Positions 53,509-62,225 are shown, numbered from the stretch's first letter. The stretch: 64,000 bases of DNA from Parcubacteria group bacterium (GCA_943354045.1 CALRBF010000004.1:1-64000); one strand, 5' to 3'. The notes: generated by a model not told the origin, from the letters alone. Translations and numbers: made by a program.

Positions 53509-53832
53509 ATGGCAAAGAAAGAATCTACAATTGAAGCAGTACAAGAGTTACAACATAATACCCAATCATATCAGGTATTAGTAAGACCTGTTATTAGTGA
53601 AAAAACCTATTCTTTATTTCAGAATAGACAGTATTCATTTGAAGTAAATAGTAATACTAATAAGCAAGAGATTGCAAAAGCAGTAGAATTATTGTATAAT
53701 GTCAAGGTTTCACAAGTTCGTGTAATAAAAGTAAAGCCACGAAATGTATTTGTACGTGGAAAGAAAGGAAAGACAACAGGATATAAAAAAGCCATTGTCT
53801 CATTGAAAGAAGGATATAGTATCAGTATTTAG
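53509..53832 (+). CDS. rplW: Ribosomal protein L23
   Basis: A 107-residue protein at the tunnel exit, docking site for trigger factor and SRP. Typical RPVISEKTYSLFQNRQYSFEVN and KVSQVRVIKVKPRNVFVRGKKGKTTGYKKAIV. The N-terminus has an extra ~20 polar residues. Four-base gap after rplD. Confidence 0.95.
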   Translation: MAKKESTIEAVQELQHNTQSYQVLVRPVISEKTYSLFQNRQYSFEVNSNTNKQEIAKAVELLYNVKVSQVRVIKVKPRNVFVRGKKGKTTGYKKAIVSLKEGYSISI

Positions 53833-53834
53833 AT

Positions 53835-54662
53835 ATGATTAAGCATCGAAAACCCACCACACCAGGAAGAAGAAAAAGCTCAGTTGTTGATTACAGAGAG
53901 GCTTTAACAAAGACAACTCCAGAAAAGTCTCTATTAGCACCTATTCGTTCAATGTCAGGACGTAATTCACGAGGAGTGATTACTGTTCGACATAAAGGAG
54001 GACGAAATAAAAGAATGTATCGATTAGTTGACTTTAAGCAAAAGCGTTTTGATATTGAAGCAATTGTACAATCAATTGAATATGATCCAAATCGATCTGC
54101 TTTTATTGCACTTGTTACCTATACTGATGGAATTAAATCATATATTTTAGCTCCAGGTAAATTAACAGTAGGACAAAGACTATTGTTCAGTAAACAAGCT
54201 CCTTTGATACCTGGTAATCGACTAACATTAGAGTTTATTCCTGTGGGAACAGAAATTTATAATTTAGAATTATTCCCAGGAAAGGGTGGACAAATTATCC
54301 GATCAGCTGGAAGTGCAGGACAAGTACTTGCTGTTGAGGATACCTATGCTTTAGTAAAGCTTCCTTCAGGAGAAGTAAGAAAAGTACATAAAACAGTATA
54401 TGCAAGTATTGGGAGAGTAAGTAATGAATCTCATATGCTTGAGAATATTGGAAAAGCTGGACGAAATCGATGGCGTGGAGTAAGACCAGCAGTTCGAGGA
54501 AGTGCTATGAATCCAGTAGATCATCCACATGGAGGAGGAGAAGGACGACAACCAATTGGACTTAAATCACCAAAAACTCCTTGGGGTAAAATTGCTCTTG
54601 GTAAAAAGACTCGTAAGAAGAATAAACCAAGCAATAAGTTTATTATAAGTAGAAGGAAATAA
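53835..54662 (+). CDS. rplB: Ribosomal protein L2
   Basis: A 275-residue protein needed for subunit association and peptidyl-transferase activity. RNSRGVITVRHKGGRNKRMYRLVDF and the catalytic-centre loop MNPVDHPHGGGEGR with its conserved histidines are intact. The C-terminus is the usual basic tail (GKKTRKKNKPSNKFII). Confidence 0.98.
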   Translation: MIKHRKPTTPGRRKSSVVDYREALTKTTPEKSLLAPIRSMSGRNSRGVITVRHKGGRNKRMYRLVDFKQKRFDIEAIVQSIEYDPNRSAFIALVTYTDGIKSYILAPGKLTVGQRLLFSKQAPLIPGNRLTLEFIPVGTEIYNLELFPGKGGQIIRSAGSAGQVLAVEDTYALVKLPSGEVRKVHKTVYASIGRVSNESHMLENIGKAGRNRWRGVRPAVRGSAMNPVDHPHGGGEGRQPIGLKSPKTPWGKIALGKKTRKKNKPSNKFIISRRK

Positions 54663-54672
54663 GTATAGGTAT

Positions 54673-54939
54673 ATGTCTAGAAGTCTTAAAAAAGGTCCCT
54701 ACATTGATGAGAAATTAATTACCAAGGTTTTAGCTTTAAAACCAGGAGATACTACTATCATCAAAACATGGGCACGTCATAGTACAATTAGTCCAGAAAT
54801 GGTAGGATTTACTTTCGGTGTGCATAATGGAAAAACTCATATCCCAGTATATATCAAAGAAGATATGGTGGGGCATAAGTTAGGGGAATTCTCAGCAACT
54901 CGTAAATTTATTGGACATAGTGGTAAGAAGACTAAATAA
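54673..54939 (+). CDS. rpsS: Ribosomal protein S19
   Basis: An 88-residue head protein paired with S13. SRSLKKGPYIDEKLITKV, TWARHSTISPEMVGFTFGVHNGKTHIPVYI and GHKLGEFSATRKFIGHSGK are canonical. Confidence 0.97.
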   Translation: MSRSLKKGPYIDEKLITKVLALKPGDTTIIKTWARHSTISPEMVGFTFGVHNGKTHIPVYIKEDMVGHKLGEFSATRKFIGHSGKKTK

Positions 54940-54947
54940 GTACTCGT

Positions 54948-55457
54948 ATGGAATGGAATGCAACACTTAAAAATCTAAGAATTAGTCCGAGAAAAACTCG
55001 GTTGGTTGTTGATGCTGTGCGAGGGAAATCTGTAAAAGATGCACTTGCGATACTTGATACTTTGAATCAAAAATCAAGTATTCCCGTAAAAAAGCTTATA
55101 CAATCAGCAGTAGCTAATGCTAAAAAACAAGATTCAGTATTAGAAGCACAATTACAAGTATCATCAATTTTTGTAGATGCAGGATTAACCTTGAAGCGTT
55201 TTCGTCCTAGAGCCTTTGGGAGAGCTTATACTATCCGAAAAAGAAGCTCACATATTACTTTGACTCTAAAAGAACTTGATATTGTAAAGAAGAGAAAAGC
55301 TAATACTGAAGCTAAAGAAACTTCAGAAAAGTCAGCTGTAAAAGAGGCTATAATAACAACTGCTAAGCCAAAAACAGCTAAAGCTAAGACAACAACTGTC
55401 AAAAATCCAGCTAAGAAGGCAGTTACCAAGAAAGCTCTCAAGGATAGCGATAAATAA
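54948..55457 (+). CDS. rplV: Ribosomal protein L22 with a Lys/Ala-rich C-terminal extension
   Basis: The first ~110 residues are a standard L22 (LRISPRKTRLVVDAVRGKSV, the tunnel hairpin FVDAGLTLKRFRPRAFGRAYTIRKRSSHITL). The remaining ~55 residues form a low-complexity tail rich in Lys, Ala, Thr and Glu, making the protein 169 residues against about 110 in E. coli. The tail probably lies on the ribosome surface; its role is unknown. Confidence 0.95.
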   Translation: MEWNATLKNLRISPRKTRLVVDAVRGKSVKDALAILDTLNQKSSIPVKKLIQSAVANAKKQDSVLEAQLQVSSIFVDAGLTLKRFRPRAFGRAYTIRKRSSHITLTLKELDIVKKRKANTEAKETSEKSAVKEAIITTAKPKTAKAKTTTVKNPAKKAVTKKALKDSDK

Positions 55458-55465
55458 TTAGATAT

Positions 55466-56113
55466 ATGGGAAATAAGGTTAATGCAAATGTATATAGACT
55501 AGGAGTAACAAAGGGATGGACATCTCGATGGTTTGGTACTGCTAAAAATTTACCAAAAGATTTACAAGAAGATGCCAAAATTCGTGCATTTATTACAAAA
55601 AGTCTTCCAAAATCAGGTATTAGTACTATTGATATTGAAAGAACTCCCCGATTAATTAATATTATTATTCACACTTCTCGAGCTGGAATGATTATTGGAA
55701 AAGGAGGGGCTGGAATTGAATCATTGAAGAAAACCATTAAAAGACTTATTGGAACTCAAATCGATTTACGACTTACCGTTGAGGAAATTAAGAATCCAAA
55801 TGAAAATGCTGCGATTATTGGGGAGAATATTGCTGAGCAGTTAGAAAAAAGAATTCCATTCCGACGTATATTAAAGCAAACTATAGAAAATGTATTTCAA
55901 AGTCAAAATGTAAAAGGAGTAAAAATATTATTGAGCGGAAGATTAGATGGAGCAGAAATGTCTCGAACAGAATATCTGACTAAAGGAAAAATTCCTTTGG
56001 CTACCCTTCGAGCAAATATTGATTTTGCTAAAAAAACTGCCTATACCAAATATGGAACAACCGGTATTAAGGTTTGGGTATATAAGGGAGATGTATTAGA
56101 AGAGCAAAAGTAA
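55466..56113 (+). CDS. rpsC: Ribosomal protein S3
   Basis: A 215-residue protein at the mRNA entry site. It starts GNKVNANVYRLGVTKGWTSRWF, with the KH domain IIIHTSRAGMIIGKGGAGIESLKK and the C-terminal LSGRLDGAEMSRTEYLTKGKIPLATLRANIDF. Complete, without the extra C-terminal tail of some proteobacteria. Confidence 0.97.
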   Translation: MGNKVNANVYRLGVTKGWTSRWFGTAKNLPKDLQEDAKIRAFITKSLPKSGISTIDIERTPRLINIIIHTSRAGMIIGKGGAGIESLKKTIKRLIGTQIDLRLTVEEIKNPNENAAIIGENIAEQLEKRIPFRRILKQTIENVFQSQNVKGVKILLSGRLDGAEMSRTEYLTKGKIPLATLRANIDFAKKTAYTKYGTTGIKVWVYKGDVLEEQK

Positions 56114-56131
56114 TAAGTTAAGAATTCTATT

Positions 56132-56554
56132 ATGTTATTAGCACCACGAAAGACGAAGCATCGAAAAGTTCATAAGGGAAAACCTTCTGATAAGTTAAAT
56201 GCAGCTGCAAGAGGAATAGAGTTATCATTTGGTTCTTATGGTCTTCGAGCCACTGAAGCAAAATGGATTACTGCTCGTCAAATTGAGTCTGCCCGTCGAG
56301 CTATTAGTCGATATACTGCTAGAGGAGGTAAGGTTTGGATTCGTGTATTCCCTCATAAGCCTATTACTACTAAAAGTGCTGAAGTAGGTATGGGAAAAGG
56401 AAAAGGAGCTGTTGATCACTATGTAGTAAATCTAAAAGCAGGTAAGATTTTATTTGAAATTGATGGTGTGACCAGAGAGATTGCTGAAGAAGCTCTAAAA
56501 AGAGCTGGAGCTAAGCTCCCAGTAAAAACAAAATTTATTAGTAAAGAGCAATAA
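56132..56554 (+). CDS. rplP: Ribosomal protein L16
   Basis: A 140-residue protein near the A-site tRNA elbow. LLAPRKTKHRKVHKG, GSYGLRATEAKWITARQIESARRAISR and KVWIRVFPHKPITTKSAEVGMGKGKGAV are canonical. It is the last gene before an internal promoter. Confidence 0.97.
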   Translation: MLLAPRKTKHRKVHKGKPSDKLNAAARGIELSFGSYGLRATEAKWITARQIESARRAISRYTARGGKVWIRVFPHKPITTKSAEVGMGKGKGAVDHYVVNLKAGKILFEIDGVTREIAEEALKRAGAKLPVKTKFISKEQ

Positions 56555-56558
56555 GGGC

Positions 56559-56587
56559 TTGACTAATCGCAAAAAATTCGATATACT
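56559..56587 (+). promoter_or_regulatory. Internal promoter between rplP and rpmC
   Basis: TTGACT (56559-56564), 17 bases, TATACT (56582-56587), filling a 69-base gap in an otherwise tight operon. The expected start near 56594 is 30 bases before rpmC. Confidence 0.75.
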
Positions 56588-56623
56588 ATAGCCTATGACT
56601 GGCGCTTTAAGAACAGAGTTATT

Positions 56624-56812
56624 ATGAGTAAAGAAGGATACAATACTAAGTCACAAGGAGAACTGCAAAATATTCTTGTTGAGAAACAATTAGAACTTGG
56701 CAAATTAATATTTGTTAAGGGAGATCCTTCCCAAAAATCAGATGGTTCAGCTATCAAAGCATTGAGAAGAGATATTGCTCGAATTCAAACAGTATTGACC
56801 AAATTATCTTAA
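56624..56812 (+). CDS. rpmC: Ribosomal protein L29
   Basis: A 62-residue two-helix protein near the tunnel exit. The ending IKALRRDIARIQTVLTKLS matches the conserved (R)xxIARxxT segment. First gene after the internal promoter; rpsQ follows after eight bases. Confidence 0.9.
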   Translation: MSKEGYNTKSQGELQNILVEKQLELGKLIFVKGDPSQKSDGSAIKALRRDIARIQTVLTKLS

Positions 56813-56820
56813 ATTTAACT

Positions 56821-57078
56821 ATGTCAGAATCTACTACTCCTACATCTAAGATAAAAACTCGAACCCTAAAAGGGAAAGTAGTTTCTACTGCTATGGAAAA
56901 AACCGTAGTTGTAGCTGTTAATCGTACAAAAGCAGATCCTTTGTATAAGAAGCGATATACCGTAACCAAGCGATATATGGCACATAATGAAAATCCAGAA
57001 ATTAAGCTAGGAGATGAAGTTGTAATTGAGGAGTCTCGACCATTATCTCGACATAAGCGATGGGTAGTAATACAATAA
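56821..57078 (+). CDS. rpsQ: Ribosomal protein S17
   Basis: An 85-residue OB-fold primary 16S binder. TLKGKVVSTAMEKTVVVAVNRTKADPLYKKRYTVTKRYMAHNE and GDEVVIEESRPLSRHKRWVV are canonical. A short Ser/Thr-rich N-terminal extension precedes the fold. Confidence 0.96.
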   Translation: MSESTTPTSKIKTRTLKGKVVSTAMEKTVVVAVNRTKADPLYKKRYTVTKRYMAHNENPEIKLGDEVVIEESRPLSRHKRWVVIQ

Positions 57079-57079
57079 T

Positions 57080-57448
57080 ATGATTCAGAAAGAGAGTAAA
57101 TTAAAGGTAGCTGATAATTCAGGAGCAAAAATCATTGAGTGTTTCAATGTTCTTGGTGGGACTCGCAAAAGATATGCTCAATTAGGAGATATTATTGTAG
57201 CTTCTGTAAAAAGTGCAGAACCTCGAGCTACTGTGAAAAAAGGAGATGTAGTAAAAGCTGTAGTTGTACGTCAGCGAAAAGAATATCGTCGAGCTGATGG
57301 ATCATATATTAGATTTGATGAAAATGCAGCAGTTATTATCAATACTAATAAAGAGCCGGTTGGAACTCGTGTATTCGGGCCAATTGCTCGTGAAATTCGA
57401 GAAGCAGGATATATGAAAATTGTATCATTAGCACCAGAAGTACTGTAA
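57080..57448 (+). CDS. rplN: Ribosomal protein L14
   Basis: A 122-residue interface protein. MIQKESKLKVADNSGAKIIECFNVLGG and FDENAAVIINTNKEPVGTRVFGPIAREIR are hallmark segments. One base separates it from rpsQ. Confidence 0.97.
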   Translation: MIQKESKLKVADNSGAKIIECFNVLGGTRKRYAQLGDIIVASVKSAEPRATVKKGDVVKAVVVRQRKEYRRADGSYIRFDENAAVIINTNKEPVGTRVFGPIAREIREAGYMKIVSLAPEVL

Positions 57449-57460
57449 TAAGCCAAGTAT

Positions 57461-57766
57461 ATGAAGATTCGAAAAAATGACACAGTTGAAGTTCTCTCCG
57501 GAAAAGATAAAGGAAAGAGAGGAAAAATTATCGAGGTAATACCATCTCGAAGCCGTGTTCGTGTTGAAGGAGTAATGCTCGTAAAAAAACATCAAAAACC
57601 TCGTAAAGAAGGAGAGGTGGGTTCAATTATTGAAAAGCCATCAACTATACATATTTCTAATGTTGCTTTTGTAGATACTGAAACTGCTACTCGAACTAAA
57701 GTATCTTATAAATTTGTAGGAGGTAAAAAAGTACGATATAGTCATAAATTGAATAAGGAATTATAG
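57461..57766 (+). CDS. rplX: Ribosomal protein L24
   Basis: A 101-residue assembly-initiator protein. The KOW motif is IRKNDTVEVLSGKDKGKRGKIIEVIPSRSRVRVEGV, then KHQKPRKEGEVGSIIEKPSTIHISNV. One base before rplE. Confidence 0.96.
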   Translation: MKIRKNDTVEVLSGKDKGKRGKIIEVIPSRSRVRVEGVMLVKKHQKPRKEGEVGSIIEKPSTIHISNVAFVDTETATRTKVSYKFVGGKKVRYSHKLNKEL

Positions 57767-57767
57767 T

Positions 57768-58307
57768 ATGTCAAGTTTGAAAACTCGTTATCAAGAATCA
57801 CTTCGCCCAGAACTTATGAAAGAGTTTGGGATTAAAAATACCTTTGCAGCTCCTCGTATTGAGAAGATTACCCTTAATGTAGGAACTGGAAAGAATTTTC
57901 GTGATGTACAAAAATTTGAAAAAGTAAAGTCAATTTTGACCACTATTGCTGCTCAGCAACCTATCTCAGTAGCTGCAAAAAGTTCTATTGCTCAATTCAA
58001 AACGAGGCAGGGAATGACAATTGCTCTTAAGGTTACCCTCCGAGGAGAAAGAATGTATGACTTTCTTGATAGATTAATCTCAATTGCTCTTCCTCGGACT
58101 CGAGATTTTCAAGGAATTGAATCAACCAAAATTGATGAGAAGGGGAATGTAAACTTTGGAATAAAAGAGCAAATTATTTTCCCAGAATTATCCAATGAAG
58201 AGCTTGGTATTAATTTTGGTATGCAAATCAATATTACTATATTGAATTCCAATAAGGAAAAAAGCCTTCATTTATTAAAATCAATGGGATTCCCATTTAA
58301 GCAATAA
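57768..58307 (+). CDS. rplE: Ribosomal protein L5
   Basis: A 179-residue 5S rRNA-binding protein of the central protuberance. IEKITLNVGTGK, KSSIAQFKTRQGMTIALKVTLRGERMYDFLDRLISIALPRTRDFQGI and the C-terminal LLKSMGFPF are typical. Confidence 0.97.
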   Translation: MSSLKTRYQESLRPELMKEFGIKNTFAAPRIEKITLNVGTGKNFRDVQKFEKVKSILTTIAAQQPISVAAKSSIAQFKTRQGMTIALKVTLRGERMYDFLDRLISIALPRTRDFQGIESTKIDEKGNVNFGIKEQIIFPELSNEELGINFGMQINITILNSNKEKSLHLLKSMGFPFKQ

Positions 58308-58317
58308 GAGTAGAAAT

Positions 58318-58503
58318 ATGGCAACAGAAGCACATATCGCAAAGTCCAAGAAAAAACAGAAGTTTATCACTCGTGGTGTTAATCGATGCTTTAAGTGTGG
58401 AAGACATAGAGGATATATCCGGGACTTTGGATTATGCCGAATTTGTTTCAGAGAACTTGCTTCACAAGGATTAATCCCAGGGATTAAAAAATCTAGTTGG
58501 TAA
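58318..58503 (+). CDS. rpsN: Ribosomal protein S14, zinc-binding short form
   Basis: A 61-residue S14 of the C+ type: two CxxC pairs (CFKC and CRIC, 12 residues apart) bind zinc. RCFKCGRHRGYIRDFGLCRICFRELASQG and the KKSSW end are canonical. This zinc site is intact, unlike the one in DnaG. Confidence 0.97.
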   Translation: MATEAHIAKSKKKQKFITRGVNRCFKCGRHRGYIRDFGLCRICFRELASQGLIPGIKKSSW

Positions 58504-58516
58504 TTATAAGAGATAT

Positions 58517-58906
58517 ATGAATATGACTGACCCAATTGCAGACATGCTAACCAGAATCCGTAATGCACAAGCGGTAAATAAGAGAGAGGTATCAATCCCT
58601 TACTCTAATCTTAAGTTTGAAATTGTAAAATTATTGAAGACTAAGAAATTTATAACAGGAGTTACTAAAGTTGATCAAGAAAAAGGATTTCCTCTTTTAG
58701 TCATTGATCTTAAAAAAGATGGGATTAAAGGAATTGATAGAGTAAGTAAGCCAGGGCGTCGAATTTATCTTGGAGCTCAAGAACTTCCAACACAATTTAA
58801 ATATGGAAAAGGAACAGTAGTTTTATCTACTTCAAAAGGAATTATAGATGCAAATACCGCAAAGAGAGAGAATTTGGGAGGAGAAGTTATTTGTCAAATT
58901 TGGTAA
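58517..58906 (+). CDS. rpsH: Ribosomal protein S8
   Basis: A 129-residue primary 16S binder. TDPIADMLTRIRNAQAVNKREVSIPYSNLKFEIVKLLK and the C-terminal VLSTSKGIIDANTAKRENLGGEVICQIW are standard. An alternative ATG six bases downstream (58523) gives MTDPIADML, equally plausible. Confidence 0.97.
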   Translation: MNMTDPIADMLTRIRNAQAVNKREVSIPYSNLKFEIVKLLKTKKFITGVTKVDQEKGFPLLVIDLKKDGIKGIDRVSKPGRRIYLGAQELPTQFKYGKGTVVLSTSKGIIDANTAKRENLGGEVICQIW

Positions 58907-58924
58907 TTAAGTAAGTATACGATT

Positions 58925-59461
58925 ATGTCAAGAGTAGGAAAAAAGTCAATTCAAATCCCACAGGGAGTATCCATAGTATTACAAGATGGTGTATTGACTG
59001 TTACTGGTCCAAAAGGAGTATTATCTCAAGATGTAAAGCATCCAGTAAGATTTGAAATAGGGGAAACTGAAATTTTTGTAACTCCACAAGAGCAGATTAA
59101 GAATATCAGTGCTTTTTGGGGACTATATCGAGCATTACTTCAGAATATGATTACAGGAGTAACAGATGGATTTACCAAAAAGCTTCGTATTGAAGGTGTT
59201 GGGTATCGTGTAGCATTGCAAGGACAAACTTTAGTGTTAAATCTTGGATATTCTCATCCAATTGAGGTAAAAGCTCCAGAAGGAATTGTCTTTGAAGTGG
59301 ATAAAAATATTATTTTAGTAAAAGGAATAGATAAAACTCTCGTTGGACAGGTATCAGCTGATATTCGAGCAACTCGACCACCAGAACCTTATAAAGGAAA
59401 GGGTGTTCGATATGATGATGAGTTTGTTCGAATGAAAGTAGGTAAAAAAACATCTTCCTAA
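58925..59461 (+). CDS. rplF: Ribosomal protein L6
   Basis: A 178-residue protein near the factor-binding site. SRVGKKSIQIPQGVSIVLQDGVLTVTGPKG, LRIEGVGYRVALQGQTLVLNLGYSHPIEV and the C-terminal PPEPYKGKGVRYDDEFVRMKVGKK are canonical. Confidence 0.97.
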   Translation: MSRVGKKSIQIPQGVSIVLQDGVLTVTGPKGVLSQDVKHPVRFEIGETEIFVTPQEQIKNISAFWGLYRALLQNMITGVTDGFTKKLRIEGVGYRVALQGQTLVLNLGYSHPIEVKAPEGIVFEVDKNIILVKGIDKTLVGQVSADIRATRPPEPYKGKGVRYDDEFVRMKVGKKTSS

Positions 59462-59465
59462 AGAC

Positions 59466-59494
59466 TTGAAATAAGAAGATAAGTGTGATAAAAT
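59466..59494 (+). promoter_or_regulatory. Possible internal promoter between rplF and rplR
   Basis: TTGAAA (59466-59471), 17 bases, TAAAAT (59489-59494), in a 54-base gap; the ATG of rplR is 22 bases further. Confidence 0.5.
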
Positions 59495-59515
59495 AAGGAT
59501 TATAATGCATATAGT

Positions 59516-59872
59516 ATGAAGGCAATTTTGGACAAACAGCGACGATTAGCAAGAAGAAAAGTAAGAGTGAGAGGAAAAATCTCAGGTACCTCTACTATTC
59601 CTAGATTAGCAGTATCCAAAAGTAATACCAGTATTTATGTTCAACTTATTGATGATATTAAGGGGGTGACTTTACTCGGATTACATAGCAAGTCATTGAG
59701 CAAAGGAAAAAGTGCTACTGTTACTGATGCAGAGAAATTAGGGGAGGCATTAGCAGTAGCTGCATTAGAGAAGAATATTTATCGAGCGGTATTTGATAGA
59801 AGAGGGAGAAAATATACTGGAAAAATCTCAGCTTTTGCAGAAGGAGCTCGTAAATCAGGATTAAGAATTTAA
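59516..59872 (+). CDS. rplR: Ribosomal protein L18
   Basis: A 118-residue 5S rRNA-binding protein. RRKVRVRGKISGTSTIPRLAVSKSNTSIYVQLIDD and the C-terminal YRAVFDRRGRKYTGKISAFAEGARKSGLRI are standard. One base before rpsE. Confidence 0.96.
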   Translation: MKAILDKQRRLARRKVRVRGKISGTSTIPRLAVSKSNTSIYVQLIDDIKGVTLLGLHSKSLSKGKSATVTDAEKLGEALAVAALEKNIYRAVFDRRGRKYTGKISAFAEGARKSGLRI

Positions 59873-59873
59873 T

Positions 59874-60335
59874 ATGGCAAAGCAGCAACAACAATCAAGA
59901 CAGCCAGAGAAGCGAGAATATGATCATAAAGTACTGGATATAGCTAGGGTAGCTCGTGTTATGGCGGGAGGACGACGATTTTCTTTTCGAGCAACTGTTG
60001 TAATTGGAGATCGTAAAGGAAAAGTTGGAGTTGGAATTGGAAAAGGAGCTGATACTGCTATTGCTATTGATAAAGCTATTAATGCTGCCAAGAAAAAAAT
60101 GGTGCAAATTGATGTAAGTACTGGAACTATTCCGGTTGACGCCACTGCAAAATTTGGTAGTGCTCAGATTATTCTAAAACCTGCTAAAGAAGGAAAAGGA
60201 ATTGTAGCTGGTGGAGCAGTACGAACTGTAGTAGATTATGCTGGAATTAAAAATATTACTGCTAAGATGCTCGGAGGAAAAAATAAACTTAATAATGCTC
60301 AAGCAACAGTAAAAGCTTTGTTAATGACTCAATAA
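59874..60335 (+). CDS. rpsE: Ribosomal protein S5
   Basis: A 153-residue protein at the mRNA entrance and decoding fidelity site. RVARVMAGGRRFSFRATVVIGDRKGKVGVGIGKG is the conserved fold, with KEGKGIVAGGAVRTVVDYAGIKNITAKMLG. It is followed after one base by rplO, with no rpmD (L30) between. Confidence 0.97.
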   Translation: MAKQQQQSRQPEKREYDHKVLDIARVARVMAGGRRFSFRATVVIGDRKGKVGVGIGKGADTAIAIDKAINAAKKKMVQIDVSTGTIPVDATAKFGSAQIILKPAKEGKGIVAGGAVRTVVDYAGIKNITAKMLGGKNKLNNAQATVKALLMTQ

Positions 60336-60336
60336 T

Positions 60337-60801
60337 ATGCATATTCATACATTATCACCACATCCATCTCAAAAAACTCGTAAAAGAATAGGACGAGGAG
60401 GAAAGCGAGGTACTTACAGTGGAAAAGGACAAAAGGGACAAAAAGCTCGATCAGGAGCTAAAATATCCCCATTATTTACTGGAGGTAGTGCTGCTTTAGC
60501 TGGGCAAGGAAGTCGTGTTATTCATAAAAGAAGAGGGCAGTCTCCAGTACAAGGAGCTCATAGAATTGGTAATATAAAGGGTAAAACAGCTTATAGCATT
60601 GTGAATATTTGTTCAATTGCAGCTGTATTTGCAAGTGGAGCTGTGATTAATCGTGAAAGTTTATTACAAGCTAAATTAATTCGTAGTAGTGCTACTGATA
60701 TTAAAGTATTAGCTAAGAATACTGGTGAGACTATTGATAAGAAATTTGTATTTGAAAATATTGCTGTATCTAAGACAGTACAAGATACATATAGTGCATA
60801 A
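60337..60801 (+). CDS. rplO: Ribosomal protein L15
   Basis: A 154-residue large-subunit protein. The glycine-rich basic N-terminus (HPSQKTRKRIGRGGKRGTYSGKGQKGQKARSG) is typical; the C-terminal half is more divergent than in most bacteria but ends in the usual position before secY. L30, its neighbour in most operons, is missing. Confidence 0.94.
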   Translation: MHIHTLSPHPSQKTRKRIGRGGKRGTYSGKGQKGQKARSGAKISPLFTGGSAALAGQGSRVIHKRRGQSPVQGAHRIGNIKGKTAYSIVNICSIAAVFASGAVINRESLLQAKLIRSSATDIKVLAKNTGETIDKKFVFENIAVSKTVQDTYSA

Positions 60802-60859
60802 GTTTGATATCGCGTAGAGAGCTTTTGTGACATAATAGATAAATGTTAAAGATATAGAT

Positions 60860-62128
60860 ATGAAAAGATGGCTCTATATACCCCGAATTCCAGAGCTTAG
60901 AAATAAACTTCTTCTAGTACTTGGTATATTGATAATATATCGACTTATTGCATCTATTCCTATTCCAGGAGTAGATATTGCTCGTATAGAGGCTTTTGCA
61001 AAATCAAATCAACTTTTGGGGTTTTTAGATATATTTTCAGGAGGTGGTTTTTCTAATTTTTCCTTGGTAGCATTGGGAGTAGGACCATATATTACGGCTT
61101 CTATTATTATGCAATTATTTACAATGGTAGTCCCATCCTTGAATCGATTATATAAAGAAGAAGGAGAACAAGGAAGACAAGTATTTAATCAATATACAAG
61201 AATGCTCACCGTACCACTTGCTATTATACAAGCAATGTCTACATTAACCTTACTCAAAAGTCAAAATATTATTCAAGATATTACCAGTTTACAAGTTATT
61301 ACTATTGTTGCTTTAATGACAGCAGGAACTATTGGGCTTATGTGGTTAGGGGAGATAATCACCAATCAAAATGTAGGGAATGGAATATCATTGATTATAT
61401 TCGCAGGTATTATTGCGGGGCTCCCAACAACATTAAGTCAATTTTTCTTAAACTTTAATAGAGGAGAGATTCCATTATATCTCGTATATACCGCTCTTAC
61501 CTTAATTGTTATATATGCAATTATCTTTATTACTGAGGGACAGCGTAATATACCCATATCATATAGCAAAAAATCAAGAGGATCCCTCGTCAACGCTCAA
61601 GTTGATACCTATTTACCGATGAAAGTAAATCAGGCTGGGGTAATGCCTATTATTTTTGCCGTATCTCTCGTATTATTCCCTCAAGTATTAGCCAATTTAT
61701 TATCACAGACTAATATCCCTTGGGTAGTATCAGGAGCTAATGCAGTTAATTCCTTTTTGTCTAATCAAGTAGCTTATGCTAGCCTCTATTTCATCTTTGT
61801 ATTAGTATTTACCTATGTGTATACTACCATTGTTTTTGAACCAAAAGCAGTAGCGGAGAATTTACAAAAACAAGGAGGTTTTGTAACTGGAATCCGCCCA
61901 GGAGAAAAAACAGCCCAATATCTTCAATATGTATCCAATAGAATTATTATTTTTGGAGCTGTATTCTTAGGTATTATTGCGGTATTACCATATATTGTTA
62001 CTGGATTTACTGGTAATCAAGCCCTTGCCATCGGGGGAACTAGCCTCTTGATTGTAGTGTCTGTTATTCTTGAGACAATGAAGCAAATTGACTCACAAAT
62101 TATTGTGAGAGATTATGATAGTCTATAA
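60860..62128 (+). CDS. secY: Preprotein translocase subunit SecY
   Basis: A 422-residue ten-helix channel subunit. IPRIPELRNKLLLVLGILIIYRLIASIPIPGVD, the plug region SGGGFSNFSLVALGVGPYITASIIMQL, and the cytoplasmic loop FVTGIRPGEKTAQYLQYVSNRI are standard. It closes the cluster: adk, map, infA and the rpsM-rpoA genes that often follow are absent. A 97-base gap leads to the surface-protein genes. Confidence 0.97.
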   Translation: MKRWLYIPRIPELRNKLLLVLGILIIYRLIASIPIPGVDIARIEAFAKSNQLLGFLDIFSGGGFSNFSLVALGVGPYITASIIMQLFTMVVPSLNRLYKEEGEQGRQVFNQYTRMLTVPLAIIQAMSTLTLLKSQNIIQDITSLQVITIVALMTAGTIGLMWLGEIITNQNVGNGISLIIFAGIIAGLPTTLSQFFLNFNRGEIPLYLVYTALTLIVIYAIIFITEGQRNIPISYSKKSRGSLVNAQVDTYLPMKVNQAGVMPIIFAVSLVLFPQVLANLLSQTNIPWVVSGANAVNSFLSNQVAYASLYFIFVLVFTYVYTTIVFEPKAVAENLQKQGGFVTGIRPGEKTAQYLQYVSNRIIIFGAVFLGIIAVLPYIVTGFTGNQALAIGGTSLLIVVSVILETMKQIDSQIIVRDYDSL

Positions 62129-62155
62129 TACGGAGAATTACTAAAACAGTAAAAC

Positions 62156-62164
62156 TTATCCACA
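62156..62164 (+). promoter_or_regulatory. Consensus DnaA-box sequence upstream of a surface-protein gene
   Basis: TTATCCACA, an exact match, lies in the 97-base gap after secY. Single and isolated, so it may be chance. A possible promoter TTATCC (62156-62161), 17 bases, TAAAAT (62179-62184) overlaps it. Confidence 0.3.
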
Positions 62165-62225
62165 ATAATTAATATTGATAAAATATGTTACAATAATTGA
62201 AGATACATAATATAAATACATATAT

